A DNA stretch of 63,315 nt. Source: an uncultured Desulfovibrio sp. (GTDB lineage Bacteria > Desulfobacterota > Desulfovibrionia > Desulfovibrionales > Desulfovibrionaceae). Every line of letters starts with the position of its first letter. Position 1 is the stretch's first letter. The notes beneath the pieces are model-generated. The model had not been told where the DNA came from. It searched no databases and saw only the letters and a list, made by a program, of their open reading frames with translations. This document shows positions 16,764-25,029 of this stretch, piece after piece. The position numbers were made by a program, and so were the translations under genes. Location: contig NZ_CALVHE010000003.1 in the NCBI RefSeq assembly GCF_944327235.1, positions 1-63,315 of the forward strand, in the 5' to 3' direction.

Positions 16764-19169
16764 CTAATCCTGTTCGTTCATCCACGCTTCCTGCCAGGCA
16801 TCAGGCCCATGCTGGGCCATGAGCGCCTTGATACGGGCGATGCTTTCCTTGTCCGACGCGCCCACGAAGGCCAGTTCCTTCCGGCGCAGGCCGAGCTGGA
16901 ACAGACGGCGGCCATAGCCGTTGACCATGTAGTAGTCCCGCTTGGGGCGAGCATGGGTGATGATGCCGATCTGGCGGTCGTTGAGGCCGCACGCCTGATA
17001 CAGGTCGAGGTTATCCCGGTTCATGGCTTCGGCATTGGGCAGATAGATCTTGGTGGGGCAGGACTCCACAAGCACGTCGATGATGCCGCTGTTGCGGGCA
17101 TCGGAAAGCGCCTGCGTGGCCAGCAGCACCGCGCAGTTGGCCTTGCGCAGCACCTTGAGCCATTCCCGGATCTTGGCGCGAAAGACGGGATGCCCCAGCA
17201 TGATCCACGCCTCGTCCAGGATGAGCAGCGTCGGACGGCCATCCAGGGCCTGTTCGATGCGATGGAAAAGATAGGTCAGCACGGGGATGAGATTGCGATC
17301 CCCCTGCTTCATGAGTTCCTCGACCTCAAAGACCACAAGGGACGAAAGGCCCAGCGTATCCGATTCCGCATCGAGCAGGCTGCCCATAGCCCCCTTGAGC
17401 GTGAAATGCGCAAGGTCTTCCCGGATCTGCATATCCGGCACAAGATGCAGCAGATTGGTCAGTGAACGCATGTGCTCCGGCTGATTGGCCAGCTCCCGCA
17501 GACCGGTGTTGATGGCGTTGCGCATGGCGGGCAGCACGGCCACGTTCTGCAATTCGAGGAGAGAAGCGAGCCATTCCGCCGCCCAGGCGGTCTCTCCGGG
17601 CTGGTCGATGTGTTGCAGGGGAGCGAAGGCCAGCTTGTCATCCACGCCGATCTCGTAATGGGAACCGCCAAGGGCGGCGGCCAGGGGAAACAGCGACATA
17701 CCCTTGTCGAAGGCGAAGATGCGGGCATTGGCATAGCGCCGGAAGTTCCAGGCGATCTCCGCGATCAGCGTGGACTTGCCTGCGCCCGTGGGGCCGAAGA
17801 CAAGCGTGTGACCACGATCCCCTTCATGCAGATTGAACCAGAACGGCGTGGAACCGTCGGTCAGAAAAACGGCCAGCGGAGGGGAGTCCGGCGGATAGAA
17901 GGGGCAGGGGCAGGCATCCTGCCCTGTCCAGACGGATTGCAGAGGCAGCAGATCCGCAAGGTTGAGCGTATTGACGATGGGCCGGCGCAGATTGGCGTAA
18001 CTGTTGCCGGGCAGGCTGCCGAGCCAGGCTTCCAGCGCGTTGACGGTCTCAATGCGGCAGCCGAAGCCCGCCGCCTGTATGGCCCGGCGCAGCGTGCGGG
18101 CATTCTCCGCCAGGACTTCCGTATCCTTGTCCAGCAGGACGATGCAGGAGGTCAGATAGCCTGCACCGACGATCCCGGACTGGACTTCCGTCTTGGCGTC
18201 TTCCGCATCTTCGCGCATGGCCAGCGCATCCCGATTGACCTTGGGGTTGGGATTGTTCAGGAACTGATCCATGAAGCCGAGGACGCGCTGGTTCCAGCCC
18301 TTGACCTGCCGGTTGACTTCCCGTTCCGCATCATACTGGTCAAGGCAGATGAAGCGGGTGGAGTAGCGTAGTTCAAAGGGCATCTCATCCAGCATGGCCA
18401 GCATGGCGGGCCATGACTCCTGCGGCAGGCCGTCGATGCTCACGATGGCCAGATGGCGGTTGCCCAGACGCGGGGCAAGTCCGCCGGTCAGATCTTCACT
18501 CCCCAGCACGGCATCCAGATACATGGGGATATGCGGTACGCGCAGGGGGTGCAGCGTGCCGGTCAGGCAGCTTTGCAGCCAGGCCAGCAGCTCCGACCAG
18601 CGGGCGGGGACACCGGCGGCGTCAGGCAGGTCGTATTCCGCAAGACGCTGCATACTCAGTACGGCGGAGCAGGCATCCTCGAATTCCAGCAGAGTATTGC
18701 GGAAGGTCTCAAGAGTTTTTTCAAGCGTGGAGGAAGGTCGCCCGCCCCTGGCCGCTCCCGCCATGCGCGCGGCATGGAAGTTGGGCAGCCAGGTGACGGT
18801 CAGGAAGGTGGACGTGCGGTAGCAGATGTCCTGCCCGAAAAAGGCCCGGCGCTCGTCATCGAGGAGCCGCGAGACACGATCCGGGAAGTGGGAGCGCTCC
18901 GGCGCGGGATAGGCGCGCTGCGTATCGCGGCAGGCATCCACATGGAGCATCCAGCCAGTGCCCAGCAGCTTGACGGCGCCGCTGAACCGCTCCGACATGT
19001 ACGCCAACTCCGTGGGAGTGGAGCTGGCCGTGTCCTGACCGCGAATCTCCCATGCCGCGAGGAAGGAGCCGTCCTTTTGCAGGACGATTCCGGGATCAAT
19101 GAGAGCTGCATAGGTCAGCAGATCGGGCAGCCCCTTTGCCCGACTGCGGAAGTCGCTCAATTTCAACAT
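16764..19169 (-). CDS. trbE: TrbE/VirB4 ATPase
   Basis: 801 aa, usual VirB4 size. N-terminal CagE/VirB4 domain, Walker A at 459-467 (GPTGAGKST), Walker B RPTLLILDEAW, and the following ATQALSDARNSGI block. It powers pilus assembly and substrate passage at the inner membrane. The ATG lies one base after the stop of the thermonuclease gene (TAG-ATG), so its ribosome site GGAGGG is inside that gene and the two are translationally coupled. Confidence 0.95.
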   Translation of the reverse strand: MLKLSDFRSRAKGLPDLLTYAALIDPGIVLQKDGSFLAAWEIRGQDTASSTPTELAYMSERFSGAVKLLGTGWMLHVDACRDTQRAYPAPERSHFPDRVSRLLDDERRAFFGQDICYRTSTFLTVTWLPNFHAARMAGAARGGRPSSTLEKTLETFRNTLLEFEDACSAVLSMQRLAEYDLPDAAGVPARWSELLAWLQSCLTGTLHPLRVPHIPMYLDAVLGSEDLTGGLAPRLGNRHLAIVSIDGLPQESWPAMLAMLDEMPFELRYSTRFICLDQYDAEREVNRQVKGWNQRVLGFMDQFLNNPNPKVNRDALAMREDAEDAKTEVQSGIVGAGYLTSCIVLLDKDTEVLAENARTLRRAIQAAGFGCRIETVNALEAWLGSLPGNSYANLRRPIVNTLNLADLLPLQSVWTGQDACPCPFYPPDSPPLAVFLTDGSTPFWFNLHEGDRGHTLVFGPTGAGKSTLIAEIAWNFRRYANARIFAFDKGMSLFPLAAALGGSHYEIGVDDKLAFAPLQHIDQPGETAWAAEWLASLLELQNVAVLPAMRNAINTGLRELANQPEHMRSLTNLLHLVPDMQIREDLAHFTLKGAMGSLLDAESDTLGLSSLVVFEVEELMKQGDRNLIPVLTYLFHRIEQALDGRPTLLILDEAWIMLGHPVFRAKIREWLKVLRKANCAVLLATQALSDARNSGIIDVLVESCPTKIYLPNAEAMNRDNLDLYQACGLNDRQIGIITHARPKRDYYMVNGYGRRLFQLGLRRKELAFVGASDKESIARIKALMAQHGPDAWQEAWMNEQD

Positions 19170-19670
19170 CTATTTGCCCTCCCTGCGCCAGACCCACGGC
19201 GGCACGGGCACGGGATCGCTCCAAAGTCCAATCTTGCGCTTGCGGGCGGTATTTTCCAGCGTCTGCCAGCCGATACAGGCCGGACGGCGGCAGTATTGGT
19301 CATACAGCCAGGCGGCCCCGGCTTTCAGAAGCAACTCCTGCAGGATGGAGCCGTCATCCAGGCTGACGATACCGACGACGCGCCCGTACTTGTCCTGATC
19401 CACCTTTTCCAGCTTTACCGTCCGGTCGAGCGTCAGACGGCGGGTGATGGCGGTGGCGTCCGCCCCGCGAGCCTGCCGCTTCTCAGGGCAGTCCACGCCA
19501 TAGAGACGAATGCGCCTGCCGTCGGCGGCGCGGAGCGTGTCTCCGTCCGACACGGCGCTGATGAGCACTCTCTCTGTCCCCATGCCCAGCCCCGGCAGGA
19601 AGTCGGATAGGCTGAAGCCCAGGAGGCAGAGGCTGGAAAGCAGAAAGAGGAGCGGCTTACGGTGTTTCAT
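19170..19670 (-). CDS. Secreted thermonuclease-family (SNase) protein
   Basis: 166 aa from the ATG at 19670. N-terminal membrane or signal segment (about 6-25), then an SNase-like OB fold: SDGDTL, RIRLYGVDCPE (Arg, Asp and Glu at the expected catalytic spacing) and YGRVVG with the second arginine. SNase proteins are found on several conjugative plasmids, with an unproved periplasmic role in DNA handling. Its stop abuts the trbE start. The upstream start in frame at 19778 would run into the divergent gene D and has no clear site. Confidence 0.82.
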   Translation of the reverse strand: MKHRKPLLFLLSSLCLLGFSLSDFLPGLGMGTERVLISAVSDGDTLRAADGRRIRLYGVDCPEKRQARGADATAITRRLTLDRTVKLEKVDQDKYGRVVGIVSLDDGSILQELLLKAGAAWLYDQYCRRPACIGWQTLENTARKRKIGLWSDPVPVPPWVWRREGK

Positions 19671-19751
19671 GGCCTTTCCGTTGGAGGTTGAAGAAAAGAA
19701 CTGTATGGTGCGTCGTGGCATGGCAATAAGCCGTATCAACAGGAGGAAATC

Positions 19752-20270
19752 ATGCGCATGGGAAGCCTTCGGTTTCATCGTCGTGGAAAGGGTGTCATCA
19801 GGAACAGGAACAAGTTCGGAAGTTCCCCCCGAAAAGGGAAAAAGCCTTTCAAGCCTAAAAGCAATTCTTTCAAAAAAGAAAGTTATAAAAGATTTTCTTC
19901 CCTTCTTTCATCATCAAATACTCATCTTCAGACTTTTCTAGCGGCCTTTTCTTCATCTATTATGGCGATAGACATTGCACTTCTTATACTTTTTATGAAT
20001 AACTTAGAAAGTCAAAAAATTAGAGAGGCGTATCTTAAATACATATCTCTATTTACCGTATGCTTGGTAGCATTTTTTGTAGCCATATTTATTATATTTA
20101 TTCGTCGAATATTTATTATTTGGAAAATTAAAAGAAACGTTTTCAATATTGAAAATGAACAATATAATTATGAATACTGGTTGACAATCGCCTATATTAT
20201 AATTCTTACCGCGTGTACATATTTTGCAGCTATATTTATATATATTGTTTGGACTTTTCATTCGATGTAA
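19752..20270 (+). CDS. Rightward islet gene D: basic head plus three membrane segments
   Basis: 172 aa, not recognised. AGGAGG six bases before the ATG. Residues 1-47 are very rich in Arg/Lys; membrane segments at about 66-84, 95-117 and 145-167. From about 19850 onward the DNA is strongly AT-rich, unlike the flanking operon. It ends 2 bp from the stop of the convergent gene J. The plan (basic head, two helices, charged linker, last helix) matches gene A although sequence similarity is weak. Confidence 0.65.
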   Translation: MRMGSLRFHRRGKGVIRNRNKFGSSPRKGKKPFKPKSNSFKKESYKRFSSLLSSSNTHLQTFLAAFSSSIMAIDIALLILFMNNLESQKIREAYLKYISLFTVCLVAFFVAIFIIFIRRIFIIWKIKRNVFNIENEQYNYEYWLTIAYIIILTACTYFAAIFIYIVWTFHSM

Positions 20271-20272
20271 TG

Positions 20273-20683
20273 TCATAAAACAAAAAACAGCAATATGTAT
20301 GATAAAACGAAGCCGTAGAATATAATTTTAATCATAATCTCAGCAGCTAATACGTTTTGTATTTCTTCTTCGGTTTCTACCCAATAGAACATCAGGTAAG
20401 AAAGAATCATGCAGGCTACAAGCGTCAACGTCTTTCCAAAAGCAATGAAGAGCCCTTTGAAAATAAATTCGTACACAAAAGAAAAGACAATCCCCGCAAC
20501 GAAGATCACAAACAGGATTTCCGCAGGCGCTATTCCCTTTGTGCCGTCCGGTCTGACTCTCCGGCGCATCAGGAAAGAATCAAGCACCCGGAGAGGCCAA
20601 AGCAGGATTTTCACACCATTGAGCGAAGCTTTCAGAAGCTTCATGCTCCACAGTTCATCATTTTCAATCTTCACTTCCTTCAT
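20273..20683 (-). CDS. Islet gene J: small membrane protein convergent with gene D
   Basis: 136 aa from the ATG at 20683 (GAGAGGTG upstream). A charged head, a basic stretch (MRRRVRPDG), then membrane segments at about 56-76, 80-98 and 112-134, with an acidic linker VETEEEI before the last, echoing the acidic linker of genes F and I. It begins 4 bp after the lytic transglycosylase stop, so it is co-transcribed with the operon. Unknown function. Confidence 0.62.
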   Translation of the reverse strand: MKEVKIENDELWSMKLLKASLNGVKILLWPLRVLDSFLMRRRVRPDGTKGIAPAEILFVIFVAGIVFSFVYEFIFKGLFIAFGKTLTLVACMILSYLMFYWVETEEEIQNVLAAEIMIKIIFYGFVLSYILLFFVL

Positions 20684-20687
20684 GGTG

Positions 20688-21242
20688 TCACCTCTCAGCA
20701 AGGATGTTCCGCACATGACGGACAATGGACTGCGCGTAGGCCCGGCCCCGTTCCGGGTTCCGATGCAAAGGCGTGTGATAGTAGGCCACGGCCCGCCAAG
20801 TCAGCCCGTGCCGCCGGATTTCCTGAGCCAGAATCCAGACGCCGACCTTGACGTTGTTGCGCGGCTCAAGCACCTGCTCCACCTTCCAGCCGTACTTGCG
20901 CAGCCAGAAGCTGTTGATCTGCATGATGCCGATGTCCACGGATCGCCCCGCCCGCATGGCGGCGCAGGCGATGCGGACGGCCTCATCTTTCGAGCGCGGA
21001 CGCACGTCCTTTCCGCCCACATTGAGGATGTACGGGTGACAGCCGCTTTCCTGCCGGGCGATGGCCAGCGCCAGCGTCTTGGGCACGTCGTACTTCGCGC
21101 AGGGCGCGTCAAACAGCGATTCGATGACTGCCTGTCGTTCCGTGAGAGAGGCCGCCTGGGCCGTATGGACGCAGCAGAACAGCACCAGAAGCACCAGAAG
21201 GATGAGCTTGCGAAGCGGGAGTAGTCGCCTGTAGTATCTCAC
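20688..21242 (-). CDS. Lytic transglycosylase (PilT/VirB1-like)
   Basis: 184 aa using a GTG at 21242; an ATG at 21371 would overlap the divergent gene E and is less likely. Signal peptide (cleavage after AQA), then an SLT domain: catalytic Glu65 in IARQESGCHP, GIMQIN and AVAYYHTP motifs. It cuts peptidoglycan locally so that the pilus or mating channel can pass. In R64 the pilT gene encodes such an enzyme next to pilS; RP4 has TrbN. Because it serves both machines, I leave the symbol open. Confidence 0.85.
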   Translation of the reverse strand: MRYYRRLLPLRKLILLVLLVLFCCVHTAQAASLTERQAVIESLFDAPCAKYDVPKTLALAIARQESGCHPYILNVGGKDVRPRSKDEAVRIACAAMRAGRSVDIGIMQINSFWLRKYGWKVEQVLEPRNNVKVGVWILAQEIRRHGLTWRAVAYYHTPLHRNPERGRAYAQSIVRHVRNILAER

Positions 21243-21266
21243 GTCAATTTCCCAATGGAGGTTTTC

Positions 21267-21698
21267 ATGATTCGTCGTTCTCAAGGTTGCCGTCCTGTCC
21301 GCCCCGCTGTTGTTCGCCGTCCTAGGCAGGTGCAGAAGCGCAAAGAAGAACAAGGTAAAAGCATTCAACATTCACATGAATATATGATGTTGGCATTAAA
21401 ATTTATGTTTGCGGCAAATGGAATTGCCACCACAACACTTCTTATAAATAATCTTCCAAATAAATCTGGTGCGGCTTTGTTATTTTATTCTTGCGGAGTT
21501 GCAGCTACAATTTTTTCAACATTATCTCTTTCGCTTATGGACGACAGAAATATTTTAAATAAAAATATTGTGTATAGAATTTTAAATTATTCTTATATTG
21601 CAACACGGATAATAATAGTTGTTTTTCCGTGTATATTGTTCATTTTGGGAATATTCTTCTCAATAGATATTTTTGCCAGTATACGAATTAAAAACTAA
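21267..21698 (+). CDS. Rightward islet gene E: basic head plus membrane segments
   Basis: 143 aa from the ATG at 21267, with GGAGG upstream. The head (residues 1-32) has about 12 Arg/Lys; hydrophobic segments at about 43-61, 68-88 and 107-130 follow. AT-rich after the head, like genes A, B and D. It is 25 bp divergent from the transglycosylase start and converges on gene K with a 17-bp gap. Fourth example of the same layout in the element. Confidence 0.62.
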   Translation: MIRRSQGCRPVRPAVVRRPRQVQKRKEEQGKSIQHSHEYMMLALKFMFAANGIATTTLLINNLPNKSGAALLFYSCGVAATIFSTLSLSLMDDRNILNKNIVYRILNYSYIATRIIIVVFPCILFILGIFFSIDIFASIRIKN

Positions 21699-21715
21699 CA
21701 CTTTGAGAAACTGAA

Positions 21716-21943
21716 TTATGATAAAATTAAAGGAATAGACAAAAAAAGCAGGCAATATACTGTCCAGAAAGCCAGAACTAAATATTTTGTCTTCCTTTGT
21801 TCAGTTTCACATTCTCGCATATATTCCCGCACGGCCCTGGCTTCCGCTTCCAGTCCTCTCCGCAGCGCGGCCCGCAACTGCTGTCTGTGCAGCGCGGGAG
21901 GCAGTATCCTGTGAGGGTGGCTTTTCCTTTGCTGAGGTCTCAT
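21716..21943 (-). CDS. Islet gene K: small C-terminally anchored protein
   Basis: 75 aa from the ATG at 21943 (GGAGAAGG upstream). Basic helical head rich in Arg/Gln/Ala, then one C-terminal membrane helix (about 54-74). The ATG overlaps the methylase stop by 4 bp, so it is translated with the operon. It converges on gene E. Shorter than the partner genes at the other islets. Confidence 0.58.
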   Translation of the reverse strand: MRPQQRKSHPHRILPPALHRQQLRAALRRGLEAEARAVREYMRECETEQRKTKYLVLAFWTVYCLLFLSIPLILS

Positions 21944-22986
21944 GACGCCTTCTCCATGAATCGCAGTCCATCGGCTTCCGCCATGCGCTCGCCAAGCCAG
22001 CGCATGACGTTGACGCACATGGCATTGCCCAGCGCCCTGTACCGGAGACGATCCGGAGCGGGGCGACCACGCCACGGGATGTCCGTCCAGCCGTCGGGGA
22101 AGCCCTGCAAACGCTCCGCTTCCAAGGGCGTGATCCGTCTGACGCCATGTGACGGGATCAGGGTCTCAGTCTCGAAGTCGTAGCGTTCCGTGCGGCTTGT
22201 GAGGCAGCGGGCAACAGAAATGAGTCGGCCTTCCTGCCAAACATTGTCCGCATATGGAGTCGTCGTAAGCGGGGGCATGACAGGGATATAAAAACCACCC
22301 TGCGCCCGGTTATCGTCCGCGCCCCCGCAGCCGAAGCTGCGGGTAAGCGCCTGCGTCACGCAAGCCGTGCCGCGACACGCTCCAGCGCCTCCTTCAGCGC
22401 CGGAGGCAGCCGCCGTCTCCGCCTTTCCGCCCGGCGCAAGATGCCCGCGCAGGCTTTCGGGCTCAAAAAGAACCGAGGCGGGATAGCGCCAGTCTCCAGA
22501 ATGTCCGACAACGAAGAGGCGACGGCGCCGCTGGGGGACTCCGAAGAACTGAGCGTCAAGCACTCGCCATGCGAGATGATACCCGCACTCGGCCAACGTC
22601 CCGACGAATGCCCCGAAGTCCCGTCCGCCGTGAGTGGAAAATACTCCGGGGACATTTTCCCAGAGGAACCAGCGCGGACGGATCGCATCAACAAGTCGGA
22701 CAAAGTGCATGGCCAGTCCGCTGCGCTCATCGTCCAGTCCCTGACGGCCTCCTGCGATGCTGAAGCCTTGACAGGGCGTTCCGGCGACAATGATCTCAAC
22801 CATTCCATGAAAATCTTCTCCCTCAAGCCGCGTCATGTCGCCGAAGTTCGGCACGGACGGATAATGATGCGCAAGTACGGCGGACGGGAACGCCTCGATC
22901 TCGCAGAATCCGACCGGCTGCCAGCCGAGCGGCTCCCACGCGACACTGGCGGCCTCGATGCCGGAACACAGGGACAGATAGCGCAT
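21940..22986 (-). CDS. DNA cytosine-5 methyltransferase (orphan)
   Basis: 348 aa. Motif I LCSGIEAASVAWEPLG, motif IV with catalytic Cys72 in GTPCQGFS, motif VI ENVPG, motif VIII QRRRRLFVVG, and motifs IX/X at the end (TPLEAERLQGFPDGW, GNAMCVNVMRWLG). No restriction endonuclease gene is adjacent, so it probably protects the element or host DNA from m5C-sensitive restriction. It is embedded between pilV and the small gene K within the operon. Confidence 0.92.
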   Translation of the reverse strand: MRYLSLCSGIEAASVAWEPLGWQPVGFCEIEAFPSAVLAHHYPSVPNFGDMTRLEGEDFHGMVEIIVAGTPCQGFSIAGGRQGLDDERSGLAMHFVRLVDAIRPRWFLWENVPGVFSTHGGRDFGAFVGTLAECGYHLAWRVLDAQFFGVPQRRRRLFVVGHSGDWRYPASVLFEPESLRGHLAPGGKAETAAASGAEGGAGACRGTACVTQALTRSFGCGGADDNRAQGGFYIPVMPPLTTTPYADNVWQEGRLISVARCLTSRTERYDFETETLIPSHGVRRITPLEAERLQGFPDGWTDIPWRGRPAPDRLRYRALGNAMCVNVMRWLGERMAEADGLRFMEKAS

Positions 22987-22996
22987 CGATCTCCTC

Positions 22997-24127
22997 CTAC
23001 AGCGTCTGCCGGGCGCAGGTAGTGAAAACGAGGATCCGCGCGTAGTTCTCCGCCGGATAGATCCAGCCGTCCGCGTCGCCGAGGGAAGAGTCTCCTGTCT
23101 GGACGCGCAGATAGACTTGCCATTCCGTATCCGAAGCGGACACGGCCCACGTCTGAAAAGCCGTCAACGGCGGCGCATCAGGCCCGGCTTCCGCGAGGGA
23201 CGGCGATGTGTAGATTGCCGGGACGGTATTCGTGGACGGAGCGCAAGATGGCTTGGGGATGCGTTCGCCGTTCTTGGCAACCACGGCGCTTTTCAAAGCA
23301 GCCGAGTTGCCGGAGTCGCCGATGATCTCAAGCGAGTTGTTGCGGCAGATGTACAGCCCCTGGATCCGGTCGAGGAACACGCGCCCCTGATCTTCGGCGG
23401 CGGTACACGTTTCCGTCGTGATCTCCCGCTCAGTAAACTGGACGGACTGCACGTTGTTGATGGCGTGATCCGTCATGTCCAGAGAGGTCTGCATGGCGTT
23501 GAGTTCAGGATTGCCGGGCACGGCCACGCGGTAGAGATAGTCCTGCCCCAGGGCCGAGGAGTCATACGTCGAGAGCGCCCCGAGATGCCCCGCGCCCGGC
23601 GACGGGATGCCCAGCGCTGTCAGGCTGACGGTCCAGCCGTTCCCGGCCCCATGCAAAGAGTCCGCGCTTTGTCCGGCCAGGATCCCCGTGGGGATGAAGC
23701 CGCCCGCGCCGCCCACCAGAGAAGCGGCATGAGGCACGATCAGGTTACCGAACTTGTCCGAGGCATCCACCGCGCCGCGCCCGCCCGTGGTCAGCACGAC
23801 CGCCTGAAGCTGACCCGTCTCAGGCTGACGCACATAGATGCGATATTCCTGGTACCAGACGTTGCGCTCAGAGAAGCCGTCATGCAGGAAGCCTTCAGTG
23901 ACGAGCGTCGGGATCGTCACCGTGGGGCCGGAAGAGACGCCGGACTGGCTCAACAGCGTGTCTTGATGCCGGTTGACGTAGCTCCGGGCGGCCTGCACGA
24001 CCAGCCGCATGTGATCGGCGGCCAGGCGCTGCTGCGTGGCCGTGTTGCCCTGTTCCCACAGGGAAAGCAGGCCGGGAAGCATCAGGATGGTGATGATCAG
24101 TGCGCCGATGGCATTCAGAATGGTCAT
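22997..24127 (-). CDS. pilV: PilV-like type IVb minor pilin / tip adhesin
   Basis: 376 aa. Hydrophobic prepilin N-terminus (LNAIGALIITILMLPGLL) followed by an extended helix and a large extracellular domain, as in R64 PilV. In R64 PilV recognises the recipient cell and its C-terminus is switched by a shufflon. Here the gene is followed directly by the methylase; I see no rci recombinase or inverted 19-bp segments. The C-terminal quarter contains a conserved cysteine pattern. Confidence 0.82.
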   Translation of the reverse strand: MTILNAIGALIITILMLPGLLSLWEQGNTATQQRLAADHMRLVVQAARSYVNRHQDTLLSQSGVSSGPTVTIPTLVTEGFLHDGFSERNVWYQEYRIYVRQPETGQLQAVVLTTGGRGAVDASDKFGNLIVPHAASLVGGAGGFIPTGILAGQSADSLHGAGNGWTVSLTALGIPSPGAGHLGALSTYDSSALGQDYLYRVAVPGNPELNAMQTSLDMTDHAINNVQSVQFTEREITTETCTAAEDQGRVFLDRIQGLYICRNNSLEIIGDSGNSAALKSAVVAKNGERIPKPSCAPSTNTVPAIYTSPSLAEAGPDAPPLTAFQTWAVSASDTEWQVYLRVQTGDSSLGDADGWIYPAENYARILVFTTCARQTL

Positions 24128-24128
24128 G

Positions 24129-24557
24129 CTAGACCTCCGTCACGCTGACAAGGTTGCCGTCGGGAATGAACGACGGGACGGGAACGGGATGCGGGGCCAG
24201 CGAGGGGACGATACGTCCCCCGCTTGCCAGCCCCACGGCAAAGCTTCCCAGAAAAAGCCGGCGCACGGCTTCCACTTCTTTTGGTGTGGCCTCACCATAG
24301 ACATAGCAGCAACGGCCCTCGATGCGGGCTTTCCAGGGACGTAACGCGCGCCAGCTTTCCGGGAGATTCAATGACGAAAGCGGAATGTCTCCGCTGAAGC
24401 CCTTGTGTGCCTGCGCAAAGAGGAAAGCCGCGTTGCGGTAAACGGCATAGTTCACCGCAAGCCCGCGTATGGACGCGGTTTCCACGTCGTTTTCCGTCGG
24501 GCGCTGCATGATCGCCAGAACGCCAAGCAGAAAAAACAGCACAGCAAGGGCCTTCAT
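24129..24557 (-). CDS. pilM: PilM-like thin-pilus protein
   Basis: 142 aa. One N-terminal membrane helix (about 2-17), then a small domain with NYAVYRNAAFLFAQAH, GDIPLSSLNLP and CYVYGE, which fits the R64 PilM family in size and pattern. PilM is an inner-membrane anchored thin-pilus biogenesis factor. Its place between pilS and pilV differs from R64, where it precedes pilN. Assignment is by pattern and context. Confidence 0.65.
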   Translation of the reverse strand: MKALAVLFFLLGVLAIMQRPTENDVETASIRGLAVNYAVYRNAAFLFAQAHKGFSGDIPLSSLNLPESWRALRPWKARIEGRCCYVYGEATPKEVEAVRRLFLGSFAVGLASGGRIVPSLAPHPVPVPSFIPDGNLVSVTEV

Positions 24558-24561
24558 GGGA

Positions 24562-25029
24562 TCACCGCGCCGTGTAGGTTATGGTGTTGGTCTCGCCGCA
24601 GGCATTGGTCACGGCTGCGGGGTCGCTCGAATCGATCTCCCCGCCGTTGACGGCCACGCCCGCCCAGGCATCCGCCTGAAAGCGGGCGAGTTGGGCGCAG
24701 TCCACCTGCGGGATATTGGTCATCTCAATAGTGAACGTATTGTCGCCAGCCGAGGCGAGAGTGATGTCGCCCCCCCAGGGATTCCGCAACTGATCGCCCT
24801 TGATGAACGCCTCCGGGACGATCCCGGCTTTGATGGCGACATCGTTGGACAACTTGCTGTAATCCGTCCCGTTGAAGTACTGCTGCGCCTGCATACGCAT
24901 GATGATCAGGTTTTCCTCAGCCGAGGCCACGTTGGATTTGCTGAAGCCGGAAAACAGCCCGGAAGCCGCGCCGCCCAGCACGATAAGTCCGATGAGAAGG
25001 CCACCGAGTGCCCCAAGAATGTGTCCCAC
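24562..25029 (-). CDS. pilS: PilS-like type IVb major prepilin
   Basis: 155 aa from a GTG at 25029 sharing one base with the pilR stop (TAGTG); GGAGG lies seven bases upstream. Short leader ending GG, then a hydrophobic helix (LLIGLIVLGGAASGLF) and a globular domain with a C-terminal cysteine pair (VDCAQL, NACGET) that can form the pilin disulphide loop. It would build the thin pilus shaft after cleavage by a prepilin peptidase not seen in this window. Confidence 0.85.
   Translation of the reverse strand: MGHILGALGGLLIGLIVLGGAASGLFSGFSKSNVASAEENLIIMRMQAQQYFNGTDYSKLSNDVAIKAGIVPEAFIKGDQLRNPWGGDITLASAGDNTFTIEMTNIPQVDCAQLARFQADAWAGVAVNGGEIDSSDPAAVTNACGETNTITYTAR

Noticed and set aside
22900-24127. 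Shufflon at the pilV 3' end
   Set aside because: No inverted repeat segments, no alternative pilV tails and no rci-type recombinase beside the gene.
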